Positions 15,912-23,598 of a DNA stretch of 64,000 nucleotides are shown here, one piece after another (the stretch's first letter is position 1; the number at the start of each line of letters is the position of its first letter). The notes beneath the pieces are model-generated. The model was not told where the DNA came from. It saw only the letters and a list, made by a program, of their open reading frames with translations, and did no database searches. The position numbers and the translations under genes are program-made. Source of the stretch: Streptomyces sp. NBC_01716 (lineage in GTDB: Bacteria; Actinomycetota; Actinomycetes; Streptomycetales; Streptomycetaceae); NCBI RefSeq assembly GCF_036248275.1, contig NZ_CP109181.1:310001-374000 (forward strand). Direction: 5' to 3'.

Positions 15912-17434
15912 GCGCCCTCCTCGGCGAACCTGCGGCTTGCTGCGTGCTCTTTCTCGACCGTACCCGCCTTGGGCGCCAGGGCGCGGCCCGGCAGACAGAG
16001 GGTGACCGCCAGGGCGACGACGGCCGCGCCCGCGGCGATGAGGAAGACCAGCAGATAGGCGTGGAGGGTGGGTGCGGTGCGGCCCGCGGCCTGGAAGGTG
16101 ATGTTCGCGAGTACGGCGGCGACCACCGCGCTGCAGAAGGCCTGTCCGACGGACCGCATCAGGGTGTTGAGGCCGTTGGCCGCGCCGGTCTCCCCCGCCG
16201 GCACCGCGCGCATGACGAGGGCGGGCAGGGCCGAGTAGGCGATGGCGGTGCCCGCCGCCACGACGGTCGCGCCGCCGATGATCGGCCACAAGCTGTGGCT
16301 GGTGAAGAACCGCACCACGTATCCGACGGCCATCACGCCGGCGGCGAGCGCCAGAGCTGTCTTGGGGCCGTACTTCGCGGAGATCCGGGCCGAGACCGGC
16401 GACAGCGCCACCATCGCGAGACCACCGGGCAGCAGACAGAGTCCGCCGACGACTATCGACGCCCCGAGGCCGTAGCCGGTGCTCTTGGGCTCCTGCACCA
16501 TCTGGGCGGTGACCAGGGAGTTCGCGTAGAAGGCGAAGCCAATGAGCAGGGCGGCGATGTTCGTCAGCAGTACGGCGGGGCGCGCGGACACCCGCAGGTC
16601 GACCATGGGGGACGTGGTGCGCAGCTCGTACGCGCCCCAGAGCAGGCCCACGGCGAGCGCGACCACGAGCAGGCCGACCGTAGGCAGGGAGGTCCAGCCC
16701 CAGTCCGCGCCCTGGGTGACGGCGAGCAGCAGACTGACGAGGATGACGGAGAGGCCGAGCGTGCCGATGGCGTCGAACCGGCCCCGGGAGCGCAGGGGCG
16801 ACTCCGGGACACAGCACAGGACGAGCACGATGTCCACCAGCCCGAGGACGGCCGAGGCCCAGAACATGGTGTGCCAGTCGAAGTTCTGGACGACGAGCGC
16901 GGCGACCGGCAGTCCGACGGCCGCGCCGATGCCGAGGGTCGAGCTCATGAGGGCGACGGAGGACAGCAGCCTCGCCGGCGGGAGTTCGTCGCGCATGATG
17001 CTGATGCCGAGCGGTACGACGGCGAGCGCGGCGCCCTGGAGGGCCCGTCCTGCGATCAGCACCCCGATCTGTGAGCTGAGGGCGCACATGACCGACCCGA
17101 CGACGAGCACGCCGAGCGAGGCGATGAGGACTTTGCGCTTGCCGTACATGTCGCCGACGCGGCCCAGTACGGGCGTGAAGACCGCGCCCGTCAGCAGCGT
17201 GATCGTCACGAGCCAGCTCGCCGCCGCCGGTGAGCTCCCGGTCAGGGAGGGGACGTGGGGCAGCAGGGGCACGACGAGGGTCTGCATCACGGCGACCACG
17301 ACACCGCAGAAGGCGAGGACGGCCACGAGGAAGCGGCGGCGCCGCCCTTCCACGGGCTCGGGCTCCGATTCCGTCTCCGGCCCTGACTGCGACTCCGAAT
17401 CCGATTCCGGCCCCGGCATGGGCGCTGCGGGCAT
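15908..17434 (-). CDS. MFS drug exporter (DHA2 type)
   Basis: A 508-residue exporter with about 14 helices. After a Glu/Ser/Pro-rich cytoplasmic N-terminus (ESDSESQSGPETESEPEP) come motif A (GRVGDMYGKRKV) and a motif-C-like stretch (GIGAAVGLPVAALVV). ATG 17434 is preceded by GGAGAA; the frame is open upstream to 17527 but that part carries the operator palindromes. It heads a two-gene unit with the coupled TetR gene. The substrate is unknown. Confidence 0.9.
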   Translation of the reverse strand: MPAAPMPGPESDSESQSGPETESEPEPVEGRRRRFLVAVLAFCGVVVAVMQTLVVPLLPHVPSLTGSSPAAASWLVTITLLTGAVFTPVLGRVGDMYGKRKVLIASLGVLVVGSVMCALSSQIGVLIAGRALQGAALAVVPLGISIMRDELPPARLLSSVALMSSTLGIGAAVGLPVAALVVQNFDWHTMFWASAVLGLVDIVLVLCCVPESPLRSRGRFDAIGTLGLSVILVSLLLAVTQGADWGWTSLPTVGLLVVALAVGLLWGAYELRTTSPMVDLRVSARPAVLLTNIAALLIGFAFYANSLVTAQMVQEPKSTGYGLGASIVVGGLCLLPGGLAMVALSPVSARISAKYGPKTALALAAGVMAVGYVVRFFTSHSLWPIIGGATVVAAGTAIAYSALPALVMRAVPAGETGAANGLNTLMRSVGQAFCSAVVAAVLANITFQAAGRTAPTLHAYLLVFLIAAGAAVVALAVTLCLPGRALAPKAGTVEKEHAASRRFAEEGA

Positions 17435-17476
17435 CTGTTCTCCGTAGATGTGTGGCGACGTGGTGACCTCCGTGAC

Positions 17477-17551
17477 GGCATGTGACAGAGGGAGGGGTGC
17501 ACAAGCGTTCACCCCGAGGGTAAACACTCGTGCACCCCTTTGTCACATGCC
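17477..17551. promoter_or_regulatory. Nested palindromic operator of MFS-tetR operon
   Basis: An imperfect inverted repeat has arms 17477-17502 and 17530-17551 (both contain GGCATGTGACA and GGGTGCAC; the left arm has 4 extra bases). Inside it lies GTTCACCC-CGA-GGGTAAAC (17507-17525, one mismatch). The region lies 43 bp upstream of the MFS start and also upstream of the divergent chaplin gene. Best read as a double TetR operator. Confidence 0.55.
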
Positions 17552-17567
17552 CTTCTCTCACTAATTG

Positions 17568-17599
17568 GCGCAAATCCGTTACCGAGGGTGAGTTTGCGC
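17568..17599 (+). promoter_or_regulatory. Inverted repeat before chaplin gene
   Basis: GCGCAAA (17568-17574) is repeated inverted as TTTGCGC (17593-17599) with an 18-nt spacer, 64 nt before the chaplin start. It could be a developmental regulator site or a leader hairpin. Confidence 0.35.
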
Positions 17600-17662
17600 G
17601 TTGAACGTGCGTGAAGGCCGCACATCGTGTGGCTGGGCTCGAAACGTTCAAGGAGAAACTTG

Positions 17663-17941
17663 ATGTCGCGTATCGCGAAGGCAGCTGCTGTTCTCGCCGG
17701 CACGGGCGCCGTGCTGGCCGGCGGTGCCGGTATTGCCGCTGCCGACGCCGGCGCCGAGGCCGCGGCCGTCGGTTCGCCCGGCGTCCTTTCCGGCAACCTG
17801 CTCCAGGTGCCTGTGCACGTCCCGGTCAACCTCTGCGGCAACACCGTCGACGTGATCGGCCTGCTGAACCCGGCGTTCGGCAACACCTGCGTCAACGCCG
17901 ACGGCGGCAAGAAGCACGATGGCGGCGGCTACGGCCACTGA
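17663..17941 (+). CDS. Short chaplin (hydrophobic cell-surface protein)
   Basis: A 92-residue precursor. ATG 17663 follows AAGGAGAAACTTG. A Sec signal peptide (RIAKAAAVLAGTGAVLAGGA) ends near AAADA. The mature protein holds one chaplin domain (GNLLQVPVHVPVNLCGNTVD to FGNTCVN) with the two conserved cysteines, followed by a Gly/His/Lys tail. There is no LAxTG sortase signal, so it is one of the short secreted chaplins that assemble amyloid-like films on aerial hyphae and spores. It is followed by a strong terminator and is probably monocistronic. Confidence 0.92.
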   Translation: MSRIAKAAAVLAGTGAVLAGGAGIAAADAGAEAAAVGSPGVLSGNLLQVPVHVPVNLCGNTVDVIGLLNPAFGNTCVNADGGKKHDGGGYGH

Positions 17942-18006
17942 GCCTCCGGCACCGGGCGTACGTCGTCGATGTACGCCCCCCGCGGGTTCTTGATTGAGGC
18001 ATGAGG

Positions 18007-18042
18007 CAACGGCCTCCCGCATTTCGATGCGGGAGGCCGTTG
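18007..18042. terminator. Terminator between chaplin and tyrosinase genes
   Basis: Perfect 16-bp stem (18007-18022 with 18027-18042) closed by a TTCG tetraloop. The genes are convergent, so it can serve both. Confidence 0.85.
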
Positions 18043-18095
18043 TACGTGGCGGCCCTGGCGTCCGCGCGAGTGCCGGCGGCATCGCGGGACCGGGC

Positions 18096-18962
18096 TCAGG
18101 CTTCGTACCGGTACAGCGACTCGTGGCTGAGCATCTCCGACGGCTTCGTCCGCCACGGCGGCATCGGCTCGTCCAGGCTGATGGCCCGGCCCGACTGCGG
18201 ATCGTCGTCGTCCAGCTTCCGCCGCGGCAGATAGGCCGACTTCGGGTGCTTCCGCTGCCAGCGGTCCCAGAGAAGGTCGATGAAGGCGTGATGGAGCCAG
18301 AAGACCGGATCGTGGGGCGCGGTCGCACCCAGCATCTGGCCACCCACCCACCGGTGGACACGGTTGTGATTGCGCCACCGTGTCTTGTCGCTGCCCGTCG
18401 TCCAGCCTTCGACGCGGTTGCGGAAACCCCTCGTGACCGTGGAGTCCCAAGGCGCGGCGTCGTAGACCGACTCGTTCATCGCCCAGGCCAGTTCGTCCTT
18501 GGTGGGCAGCGCGATCGGGGAGGTGGGGCGGCCGAAGGCGCGGGCGAGGAACTTACGCTCCAGCACCCCGTCGTCGATGGTCCAGTCGCCCGCCGAGTAG
18601 GCGAACGCCCCGGTCGTGACCTGCCCGTCGGACGAACGGCCGTCGCCGCCCAGGAAGTCCTCGGACCAGAGGGACGCGGCCGGTGTGTTGTCGGTCGTCC
18701 AGTCCCAGTACGGCACCGTCACCTTGGGGTCGATGCGCTGGAGCGCCCCCTCGAACTCCAGCAGATACTTGCGGTGCCACGGGAAGAACGACGGCGCCAT
18801 GTGGCCGGTCCGGAGCCCGTCGTCGCCGTCGGCCCGGTAGTACCGGACATGCTGGCGGACGAACTCGTCGTAGCCGCCCTGGCGTTTGAGCTCCAGGACC
18901 GTGGTGACGAAGCGCTTCTTCTCCGCGCTGGTGAGATTCCGCTGATTCTTTCTGATGTGCAC
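18096..18962 (-). CDS. melC2: Tyrosinase (MelC2-type copper monooxygenase)
   Basis: A 288-residue type-3 copper enzyme that oxidises tyrosine and catechols toward melanin. Copper A ligands His38, His54 and His63 (RQHVRYY, TGHMAPS, PWHRKY) and copper B ligands His199, His203 and His225 (NHNRVH, FWLHHAF) are all present. The enzyme has no signal peptide of its own and is exported with the chaperone encoded 21 bp upstream. GTG 18962 follows GGGAGGA at good spacing. The sequence departs from classic MelC2 in its second half, so it may be the second (MelD2-type) tyrosinase found in some species. Confidence 0.93.
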   Translation of the reverse strand: MHIRKNQRNLTSAEKKRFVTTVLELKRQGGYDEFVRQHVRYYRADGDDGLRTGHMAPSFFPWHRKYLLEFEGALQRIDPKVTVPYWDWTTDNTPAASLWSEDFLGGDGRSSDGQVTTGAFAYSAGDWTIDDGVLERKFLARAFGRPTSPIALPTKDELAWAMNESVYDAAPWDSTVTRGFRNRVEGWTTGSDKTRWRNHNRVHRWVGGQMLGATAPHDPVFWLHHAFIDLLWDRWQRKHPKSAYLPRRKLDDDDPQSGRAISLDEPMPPWRTKPSEMLSHESLYRYEA

Positions 18963-18983
18963 CGTGGAGGGTCCTCCCTGCGG

Positions 18984-19565
18984 TCAGTGAAGTGCCGGTC
19001 CGGCGAGCGCCAGTTGGGTGGCGCCGAGGTCGTCGACCGCCGCGCGGGCGGTCGCGAGGGCCGTCGGGAACGACTCGAAATGGTTGACCACGCTGACGTA
19101 ACTGCCGTCGGCGCGACGCATGATGTGCAGGGGGCGGCCGTCGACGCGGACCCCGGCGTCCGTTCCCTGGATGCGCCGGCCGCCGTACATCTCGTCGAAG
19201 AGCTCGGCGGCCGGTGGGCCGGGCGCCTCCGCGTCCGGTGAGACCGGCGGTTTGTGGCCCGCCCGGAGGATGGGCGTCAGGGCCGCTGCCGTACCGCCGG
19301 TCACCCCGAGGGCGAACACCGCGCGCAGGAAGAGGCGTCGGGTGCGGCTCGGCGGTGAGGCGTGCGGAGGGGTATTCACTCCGGTGAACGTGACGGCGTC
19401 GGGATGCGCGTGGGGCTGGGCGTCGGGCCGGGCGTCGGGCCGGGCGTCGGGCCGGGCGTCGGGCGGTTCATGGGGCTGGTGCGACTGGGGTGGCACGAGG
19501 GCCGGGATCTCCGCGGGTCGCGCCCCTTCGAGGGGCCCCGGCTCCAGTTTGGTGCCGCCTGCCAT
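18984..19565 (-). CDS. melC1: Tyrosinase copper chaperone (MelC1-type, Tat-exported)
   Basis: A 193-residue cofactor protein that delivers copper to, and exports, the tyrosinase encoded next. The core shows a Tat motif (SRTRRLFLRAVFALG) and the MelC1 domain (YGGRRIQGTDAGVRVDGRPL, MRRADGSYVSVVNHFE). With ATG 19565, which has a strong GGAGG site, about 80 residues including DARP tandem repeats precede the Tat motif, which is unusual. GTG 19379 would place the Tat motif about 11 residues from the start and give the normal length of 131 residues, but its ribosome site is poor. The metal-binding His count in the core is low for the family. Confidence 0.82.
   Translation of the reverse strand: MAGGTKLEPGPLEGARPAEIPALVPPQSHQPHEPPDARPDARPDARPDAQPHAHPDAVTFTGVNTPPHASPPSRTRRLFLRAVFALGVTGGTAAALTPILRAGHKPPVSPDAEAPGPPAAELFDEMYGGRRIQGTDAGVRVDGRPLHIMRRADGSYVSVVNHFESFPTALATARAAVDDLGATQLALAGPALH
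19418..19463. repeat. 12-bp tandem repeat in melC1-type gene
   Basis: The unit GGGCGTCGGGCC is repeated about 3.8 times in frame and encodes the ARPD tetrapeptide run in the extended N-terminus. Confidence 0.8.
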
Positions 19566-19629
19566 GGCGAACCTCCACTCGTCGGCCGTACCCCGCCACA
19601 CGGATGCGGCGGGATACGGACACTGATCC

Positions 19630-19661
19630 GGTTCGGGGCAGATGGATCACTGCCCCGAACC
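19630..19661. terminator. Terminator after chitinase gene
   Basis: Perfect 12-bp stem, GGTTCGGGGCAG (19630-19641) with CTGCCCCGAACC (19650-19661), 8-nt loop. Confidence 0.75.
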
Positions 19662-19731
19662 AGTCAACGAGGAGGTCGCAGAAGGGTTCTCTGGACTACA
19701 TCCGATTGTCGTAGTGAAGCTCGGGACTGGC

Positions 19732-20628
19732 TCAGCAGCTGAGGTTGCCGCCGGGCGTGGTGCCGAGGATCTGGACGAAGGCCTGGTACTTGGCGATCCG
19801 GCTCTGGACCTGACCGGGGTTGCCGCCGTTGCATTCGAGACTGCCGTTGATGCTGCGGATGGTCTCGCCGAAGCCACGGCTGTTGACCATCGCGTTGTGC
19901 GGGGTCATCGTGCCGGGGCCGTTCTGGGTGTTCCAGTACCAGAGGCCGGTCTTCCAGGCCACGGCCGCGTCGTTCTGGACGAGCCAGGGGTTGCCCAGCA
20001 GGTCGATGCCCAGGGCGTCGCCCGCGGCCTTGTAGTTGAAGTTCCAGCTGAGCTGGATCGGACCGCGGCCGTAGTACGCGGCCTGGCCCGCCGGGCAGCC
20101 GTAAGACTGCGAAGTGTCGCAGTAGTGCGGGTAGTTGGCGGTGTTCTGCTCGACGATGTGGACGAGACCACCGGTCTCGTGGCTGACGTTGGCGAGGAAG
20201 GCCGCGGCCTCCTGGCGCTTGATGGTGTCGCTGCCGGTGTTCGCGAAGGCCGGGTAGGCGCTCAGCGCGGCTTTGAGACCGTTGTAGGTGTAGAAGGAAT
20301 TCCGGCTCGGGAACATCTGGTTGAACTGAGCCTCGCTGACCACGAAGCCACCCGGGACGGGCGGGTCCGTCGGACCGCCACCACAGGCGCCGTTGTCGGC
20401 CCAGACGTCGACCGTGCCGGGTCTCTCGTTCTGGGTCCACCACTTCGCGGTGTAGTTACGGCCGTTGTACGACGCGGTGTCGCCGCCCCAGTAGACGGTG
20501 GACGCGTTCCAGCCGGTGACGCACGCGGCGGCGGAGGTGGCCGCCGCCGAGGTCGATGCGGGCAGGAACACCGCGAGAGCCATGGCCGAGACCAGTGCGG
20601 TGAACAGTGCAAGAATTCGCTGACGCAA
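19732..20628 (-). CDS. Secreted GH19 chitinase with CBM5/12 domain
   Basis: A 298-residue exoenzyme. The signal peptide (QRILALFTALVSAMALAVFL) is followed by a chitin-binding CBM5/12 module (WNASTVYWGGDTASYNGRNY, AKWWTQNERPG), a short Gly/Pro linker and a GH19 catalytic domain (about 90-298). The catalytic Glu lies in FLANVSHETGG, and the GRGPIQLSWNFNY block is conserved. TTG 20628 is preferred because AAGGAG lies 8 nt upstream; GTG 20637 overlaps that site. A DasR-type operator lies about 85 bp upstream. Layout and length match Streptomyces ChiC/ChiF-like chitinases. Confidence 0.92.
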   Translation of the reverse strand: MRQRILALFTALVSAMALAVFLPASTSAAATSAAACVTGWNASTVYWGGDTASYNGRNYTAKWWTQNERPGTVDVWADNGACGGGPTDPPVPGGFVVSEAQFNQMFPSRNSFYTYNGLKAALSAYPAFANTGSDTIKRQEAAAFLANVSHETGGLVHIVEQNTANYPHYCDTSQSYGCPAGQAAYYGRGPIQLSWNFNYKAAGDALGIDLLGNPWLVQNDAAVAWKTGLWYWNTQNGPGTMTPHNAMVNSRGFGETIRSINGSLECNGGNPGQVQSRIAKYQAFVQILGTTPGGNLSC

Positions 20629-20712
20629 ACGACTCACTCCTTCGCGCGGCCGTCGGTGAGCGACGGCCGCCATGGGGGTGAGGGAACCAAACCGGAATCC
20701 TTATTACCTGTC

Positions 20713-20726
20713 AAGGTCTAGACCAA
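20713..20726 (-). promoter_or_regulatory. DasR-responsive element (dre) before chitinase gene
   Basis: GGTCTAGACC (20715-20724) is a perfect match to the palindromic core of the dre consensus TGGTCTAGACCA, bound by the GlcN-6-P-sensing regulator DasR in Streptomyces. Its position upstream of a chitinase fits the known DasR regulon. Confidence 0.75.
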
Positions 20727-20844
20727 CTGGCCAAATCCTGTCTGTCCGTCCGCAGTTCGACCGGCGGAGGGCGGTTCTCGGTACAGGTGAGCAGGACAAG
20801 TCCGTCTCGCGTGTCGTGGGCACCCCGGATCCGTGCCCGACAAC

Positions 20845-21366
20845 TCACAACGGCCGTGGGCGGTACGGGGCCGGCGGTGCCTCAGATGTGACGCGATCTC
20901 GCCCGTCGGCCGCGGGGTGCCAGCTGTAGCGGATGTCCGGCTCGTTCTCCTCGTTGCCCCGGCCGTCGGTCTTCTCGACCGGGACGAAGCCATGGCGCTC
21001 GTAGAAACGCCGTGCCGGGCCGTTGACCTGGAACGTCCACAGGGACAAGCCCTCCGGCCGACGGCGCTTCGCCAGGTCGAGCAGCCGGGCGCCGATGCCG
21101 CACCCCCGGTGGTCCGGATCGAGGTACAGCTGGTCGACGTCCCCGCCCTCGATCACCATCATTCCGACGACCGTCTCCCCGGTGGTCGCCACCCAGGTCT
21201 CCTGGGTCGGCAGGACGATGTCCCGGATCCAGGCGTGTACCTGCTGCTCGCTGTGGGGGCGGGTGACGCTCGGGAGGGCGGCCGCGAAGGATCTCAGCCA
21301 CAGTCCGGAGATGTCGGCCGCGTCGGCGGGTGTCGCGCGACGGACGACAAGCGTGTTGGTCTGCAC
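20845..21366 (-). CDS. GNAT-family N-acetyltransferase
   Basis: A 173-residue acetyltransferase of the GNAT fold. The central strand and P-loop (DQLYLDPDHRGCGIGARLLD, the R/Q-x-x-G-x-G/A acetyl-CoA motif) and the C-terminal FYERHGF motif are clear. The substrate cannot be predicted. I choose GTG 21366, with CAGGA at suitable spacing; ATG 21384 is an alternative. It is 36 bp downstream of an SDR gene on the same strand, so co-transcription is likely. Confidence 0.85.
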   Translation of the reverse strand: MQTNTLVVRRATPADAADISGLWLRSFAAALPSVTRPHSEQQVHAWIRDIVLPTQETWVATTGETVVGMMVIEGGDVDQLYLDPDHRGCGIGARLLDLAKRRRPEGLSLWTFQVNGPARRFYERHGFVPVEKTDGRGNEENEPDIRYSWHPAADGRDRVTSEAPPAPYRPRPL

Positions 21367-21401
21367 AGCGAGCCATCCTGTCATCAATCAGAAATCAGAA
21401 A

Positions 21402-22196
21402 TCAGGGAACGATCGAGTCGACGTATCCGCCGTCGACGCGCAGCGCGGCCCCGGTGGTCGCCGACGCGAGAGGCGAGCTGAGGTAGACGACCATGTTCGC
21501 GATCTCCTCCGGCTCGATCAGCCGCTGGATCAGAGACTGCGGCCGGTGCTTCCGCATGAACTCACGCTGAGCCTCCTCCCAGGGAACGGACTTGTCGACG
21601 AGCTCGTAGACGAAGTCCTCCACGCCGCCGGTGTGGGTGGGCCCCGCGATCACGGAGTTCACGGTGACGCCGGTGCCGGCGGCCGCCTTCGCGAAACCGC
21701 GCGAGACTCCGAGCAGCGCCGTCTTGGAGACCCCGTAGTGGATCATCTCGGCGGGGGTCACGATCGCCGAGTCGCTCGCGATGTACTGGACCCGTCCCCA
21801 GCCGCGCTCGGTCATCCGGCCGAGGCAGCCCCGTGTGAGCCGGACAGCGGACAGGACGTTGACCTCGAAGTAGCGCCGCCACTCGTCGTCGCTGATCTCC
21901 AGCGCGGGCCGGACGCCGAACACACCCAGATTGTTGATCAGGATGTCCACCTCCGGCACGGCTTCGAGGACCTGTTCCGCGCCGCCCTCGGTGGAGACGT
22001 CACCTGGCACGGCCAGGAACTCGGCGTCGGGCGACGCGGCACGCTGACTGTCGAGGGCGCCGGCGACGGACTTCTCGGAGCGCCCGTTCACCGCGACACG
22101 GGCTCCGGCACGGGCGAGCCCGGTGGCGATGGCAGCCCCGATCCCCTGGGTGGAGGCGGTGACCAGAGCGGTCTTGCCTGAGAGGTCGATCCGCAC
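21402..22196 (-). CDS. SDR-family oxidoreductase
   Basis: A 264-residue short-chain dehydrogenase/reductase. It has the Rossmann motif TASTQGIG, the NNLG motif and the catalytic tyrosine/lysine in YGVSK, with the preceding serine in SDSAI. The NGRSE segment after strand 2 suggests NADP(H) preference. GTG 22196 has AAAGGAA 7 nt upstream. The substrate is unknown; the GNAT gene follows in the same direction. Confidence 0.88.
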   Translation of the reverse strand: MRIDLSGKTALVTASTQGIGAAIATGLARAGARVAVNGRSEKSVAGALDSQRAASPDAEFLAVPGDVSTEGGAEQVLEAVPEVDILINNLGVFGVRPALEISDDEWRRYFEVNVLSAVRLTRGCLGRMTERGWGRVQYIASDSAIVTPAEMIHYGVSKTALLGVSRGFAKAAAGTGVTVNSVIAGPTHTGGVEDFVYELVDKSVPWEEAQREFMRKHRPQSLIQRLIEPEEIANMVVYLSSPLASATTGAALRVDGGYVDSIVP

Positions 22197-22352
22197 GTTC
22201 GGTTCCTTTCAGCTGTCTGGTGGGCCAAGGTCATTGTGCGCGGGGGCGGGTGCGCGGCGCGGTCGGCGCGGCCCCGGCGGTCGCCGGCTTCCGTCGAATT
22301 CGAATTCCGACGGCCACCGCCTCTTGAAGTGAACCCGACACTGTGTCATATA

Positions 22353-22364
22353 TGTCTAGACCAT
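22353..22364 (+). promoter_or_regulatory. DasR-like (dre) site before FnIII lipoprotein gene
   Basis: TGTCTAGACCA (22353-22363) matches the dre core in 9 of 10 positions and lies 31 bp before the start codon, where binding would block transcription or early elongation. This is a second dre-like site within 1.7 kb of the chitinase operator. Confidence 0.5.
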
Positions 22365-22394
22365 TGCCCCTTGCTTTCGACGGAGGAGACGATC

Positions 22395-23378
22395 GTGCGA
22401 CGGACCCCCACCCAGGTCGCGCTCGTTACCGCTGCCGCCCTCACTCTCGTCGCCTGCGGTGGCGGTGACGACAAGGACTCCGAGGCGCCGTCGGCGCCGA
22501 CCGGCCTCAGCGTTCAGGCCGGCAGCGCACTGTCCGCACACGTCATGTGGGAAGCAGCCAAGGACAATGTCGCGGTCAGCGGCTACGTGGTGTACCGCGG
22601 CAAGGACAAGATCAAGGACGTTCCCGCCGAGAAGTTGATGATCGACATCACGGGCCTGAAGCCGTCCACCGCCTACTCGTTCTCCGTGCGGGCCAAGGAC
22701 GCCGCCGGGAACCTCTCCCCGCACAGCCAGAAGAAACCTGTCACCACGCCCGCGGTGACACCCGAGGACAAAGAAGCCCCGGCACAGCCGGTGAAGCTGC
22801 GCGGCAAGCACCACGGTTCGAAGGGCGCCGAACTCACCTGGAGCGCACCGGACAAGGACCAGGGCATCACCTCGTACGACATCCTCCAGGGCGGCTCGAA
22901 GATCCACAGCGTCAGCGGCGACGCGACCAAGGCCGAGGTCACCGGGCTCCGTCCCGGCACCGACTACTCCTTCACCCTCCAGGCCCGTGACGCGGCCGAC
23001 AACACCTCCCCGGCCAGCGAGCCGCTGAAGATCAGCACGCCGAAGGGCCCGGGTGACGACCCCGACACCGCGCCGATCAGCTTCAAGGTCGCGCGGCACA
23101 AGAACGCCAAGGAGGGTGCGTACTACCTCGATCTGTCGTGGCTGCCGCCCAAGGTCGACGGTGAGGTGCCCTCGTACGAGATCCATCTCAACGGGAGCCT
23201 GACCACCACGCTGGTCTGGGGCAACAAGGCGCCCGTGGGCAGGACCACCGAGAGCGTCTACGCGGGCAAGAAGCCCGGCGTCGCGTACAAGGTGAAGATC
23301 CGCGCGAAGCTGCCGGACGGAGAGTGGGGCAGCTTCTCCCCCGAACTCACCATGGTCACCGGCGAAGCCAAGCCCTGA
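22395..23378 (+). CDS. Lipoprotein with tandem fibronectin type III domains
   Basis: A 327-residue predicted lipoprotein. GTG 22395 follows GGAGGAG. The signal peptide ends in the lipobox LVAC, then an acidic linker. Two clear FnIII domains follow (about 35-120: PTGLSVQAGSALSAHVMWEA, SFSVRAKDAAGNLSP; about 128-215: ELTWSAPDKDQGITSYDILQ, SFTLQARDAADNTSP), then a third, diverged FnIII-like module. Such domains are common beside chitinases and other glycosidases. No enzymatic motif is visible. The dre-like site upstream suggests chitin-linked control. Confidence 0.85.
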   Translation: MRRTPTQVALVTAAALTLVACGGGDDKDSEAPSAPTGLSVQAGSALSAHVMWEAAKDNVAVSGYVVYRGKDKIKDVPAEKLMIDITGLKPSTAYSFSVRAKDAAGNLSPHSQKKPVTTPAVTPEDKEAPAQPVKLRGKHHGSKGAELTWSAPDKDQGITSYDILQGGSKIHSVSGDATKAEVTGLRPGTDYSFTLQARDAADNTSPASEPLKISTPKGPGDDPDTAPISFKVARHKNAKEGAYYLDLSWLPPKVDGEVPSYEIHLNGSLTTTLVWGNKAPVGRTTESVYAGKKPGVAYKVKIRAKLPDGEWGSFSPELTMVTGEAKP

Positions 23379-23411
23379 CTGGGCAGGGAGGAGCGGGGCC
23401 GGACGTGTCGG

Positions 23412-23598
23412 CTAGGGCGTGTTTTAGAAGTCCCGTCTGGCCCACGACGCCTGGCACGCGCGCTCGCCGCGTTGTCGGAGTCATCCAAGTACGTCCGGTC
23501 CATCTACGGGGATGATCCTCCGCCTTGCGATCGCACGCACCAGACGCCGTGGGCCCCGCCCGATGGGCGGACGACGCTACTTCTCAAACACGCCCTAG
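23412..23598. mobile_element. Foldback MITE, copy 1 (187 bp)
   Basis: Starts and ends in CTAG (23412-23415, 23595-23598). The termini are inverted: GGGCGTGTTTTAGAAGT at the left and its near-complement (one base change, ...TTCTCAAACACGCCC) at the right. The interior is also largely self-complementary, so the whole element folds as a long imperfect hairpin. It has no coding capacity. About 96% like copy 2 at 58254-58434, apart from a 6-bp length difference near the centre. CTAG flanks suit a 4-bp YTAR-type target duplication as in IS5-family transposition. Its right CTAG supplies the stop codon of the DUF6397 gene. Confidence 0.88.

Noticed and set aside
15213..17651. An 812-codon minus-strand frame that would fuse extra sequence to the TetR protein
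   Set aside because: Only the last 232 codons match TetR; the remainder is an off-frame reading of the MFS gene.
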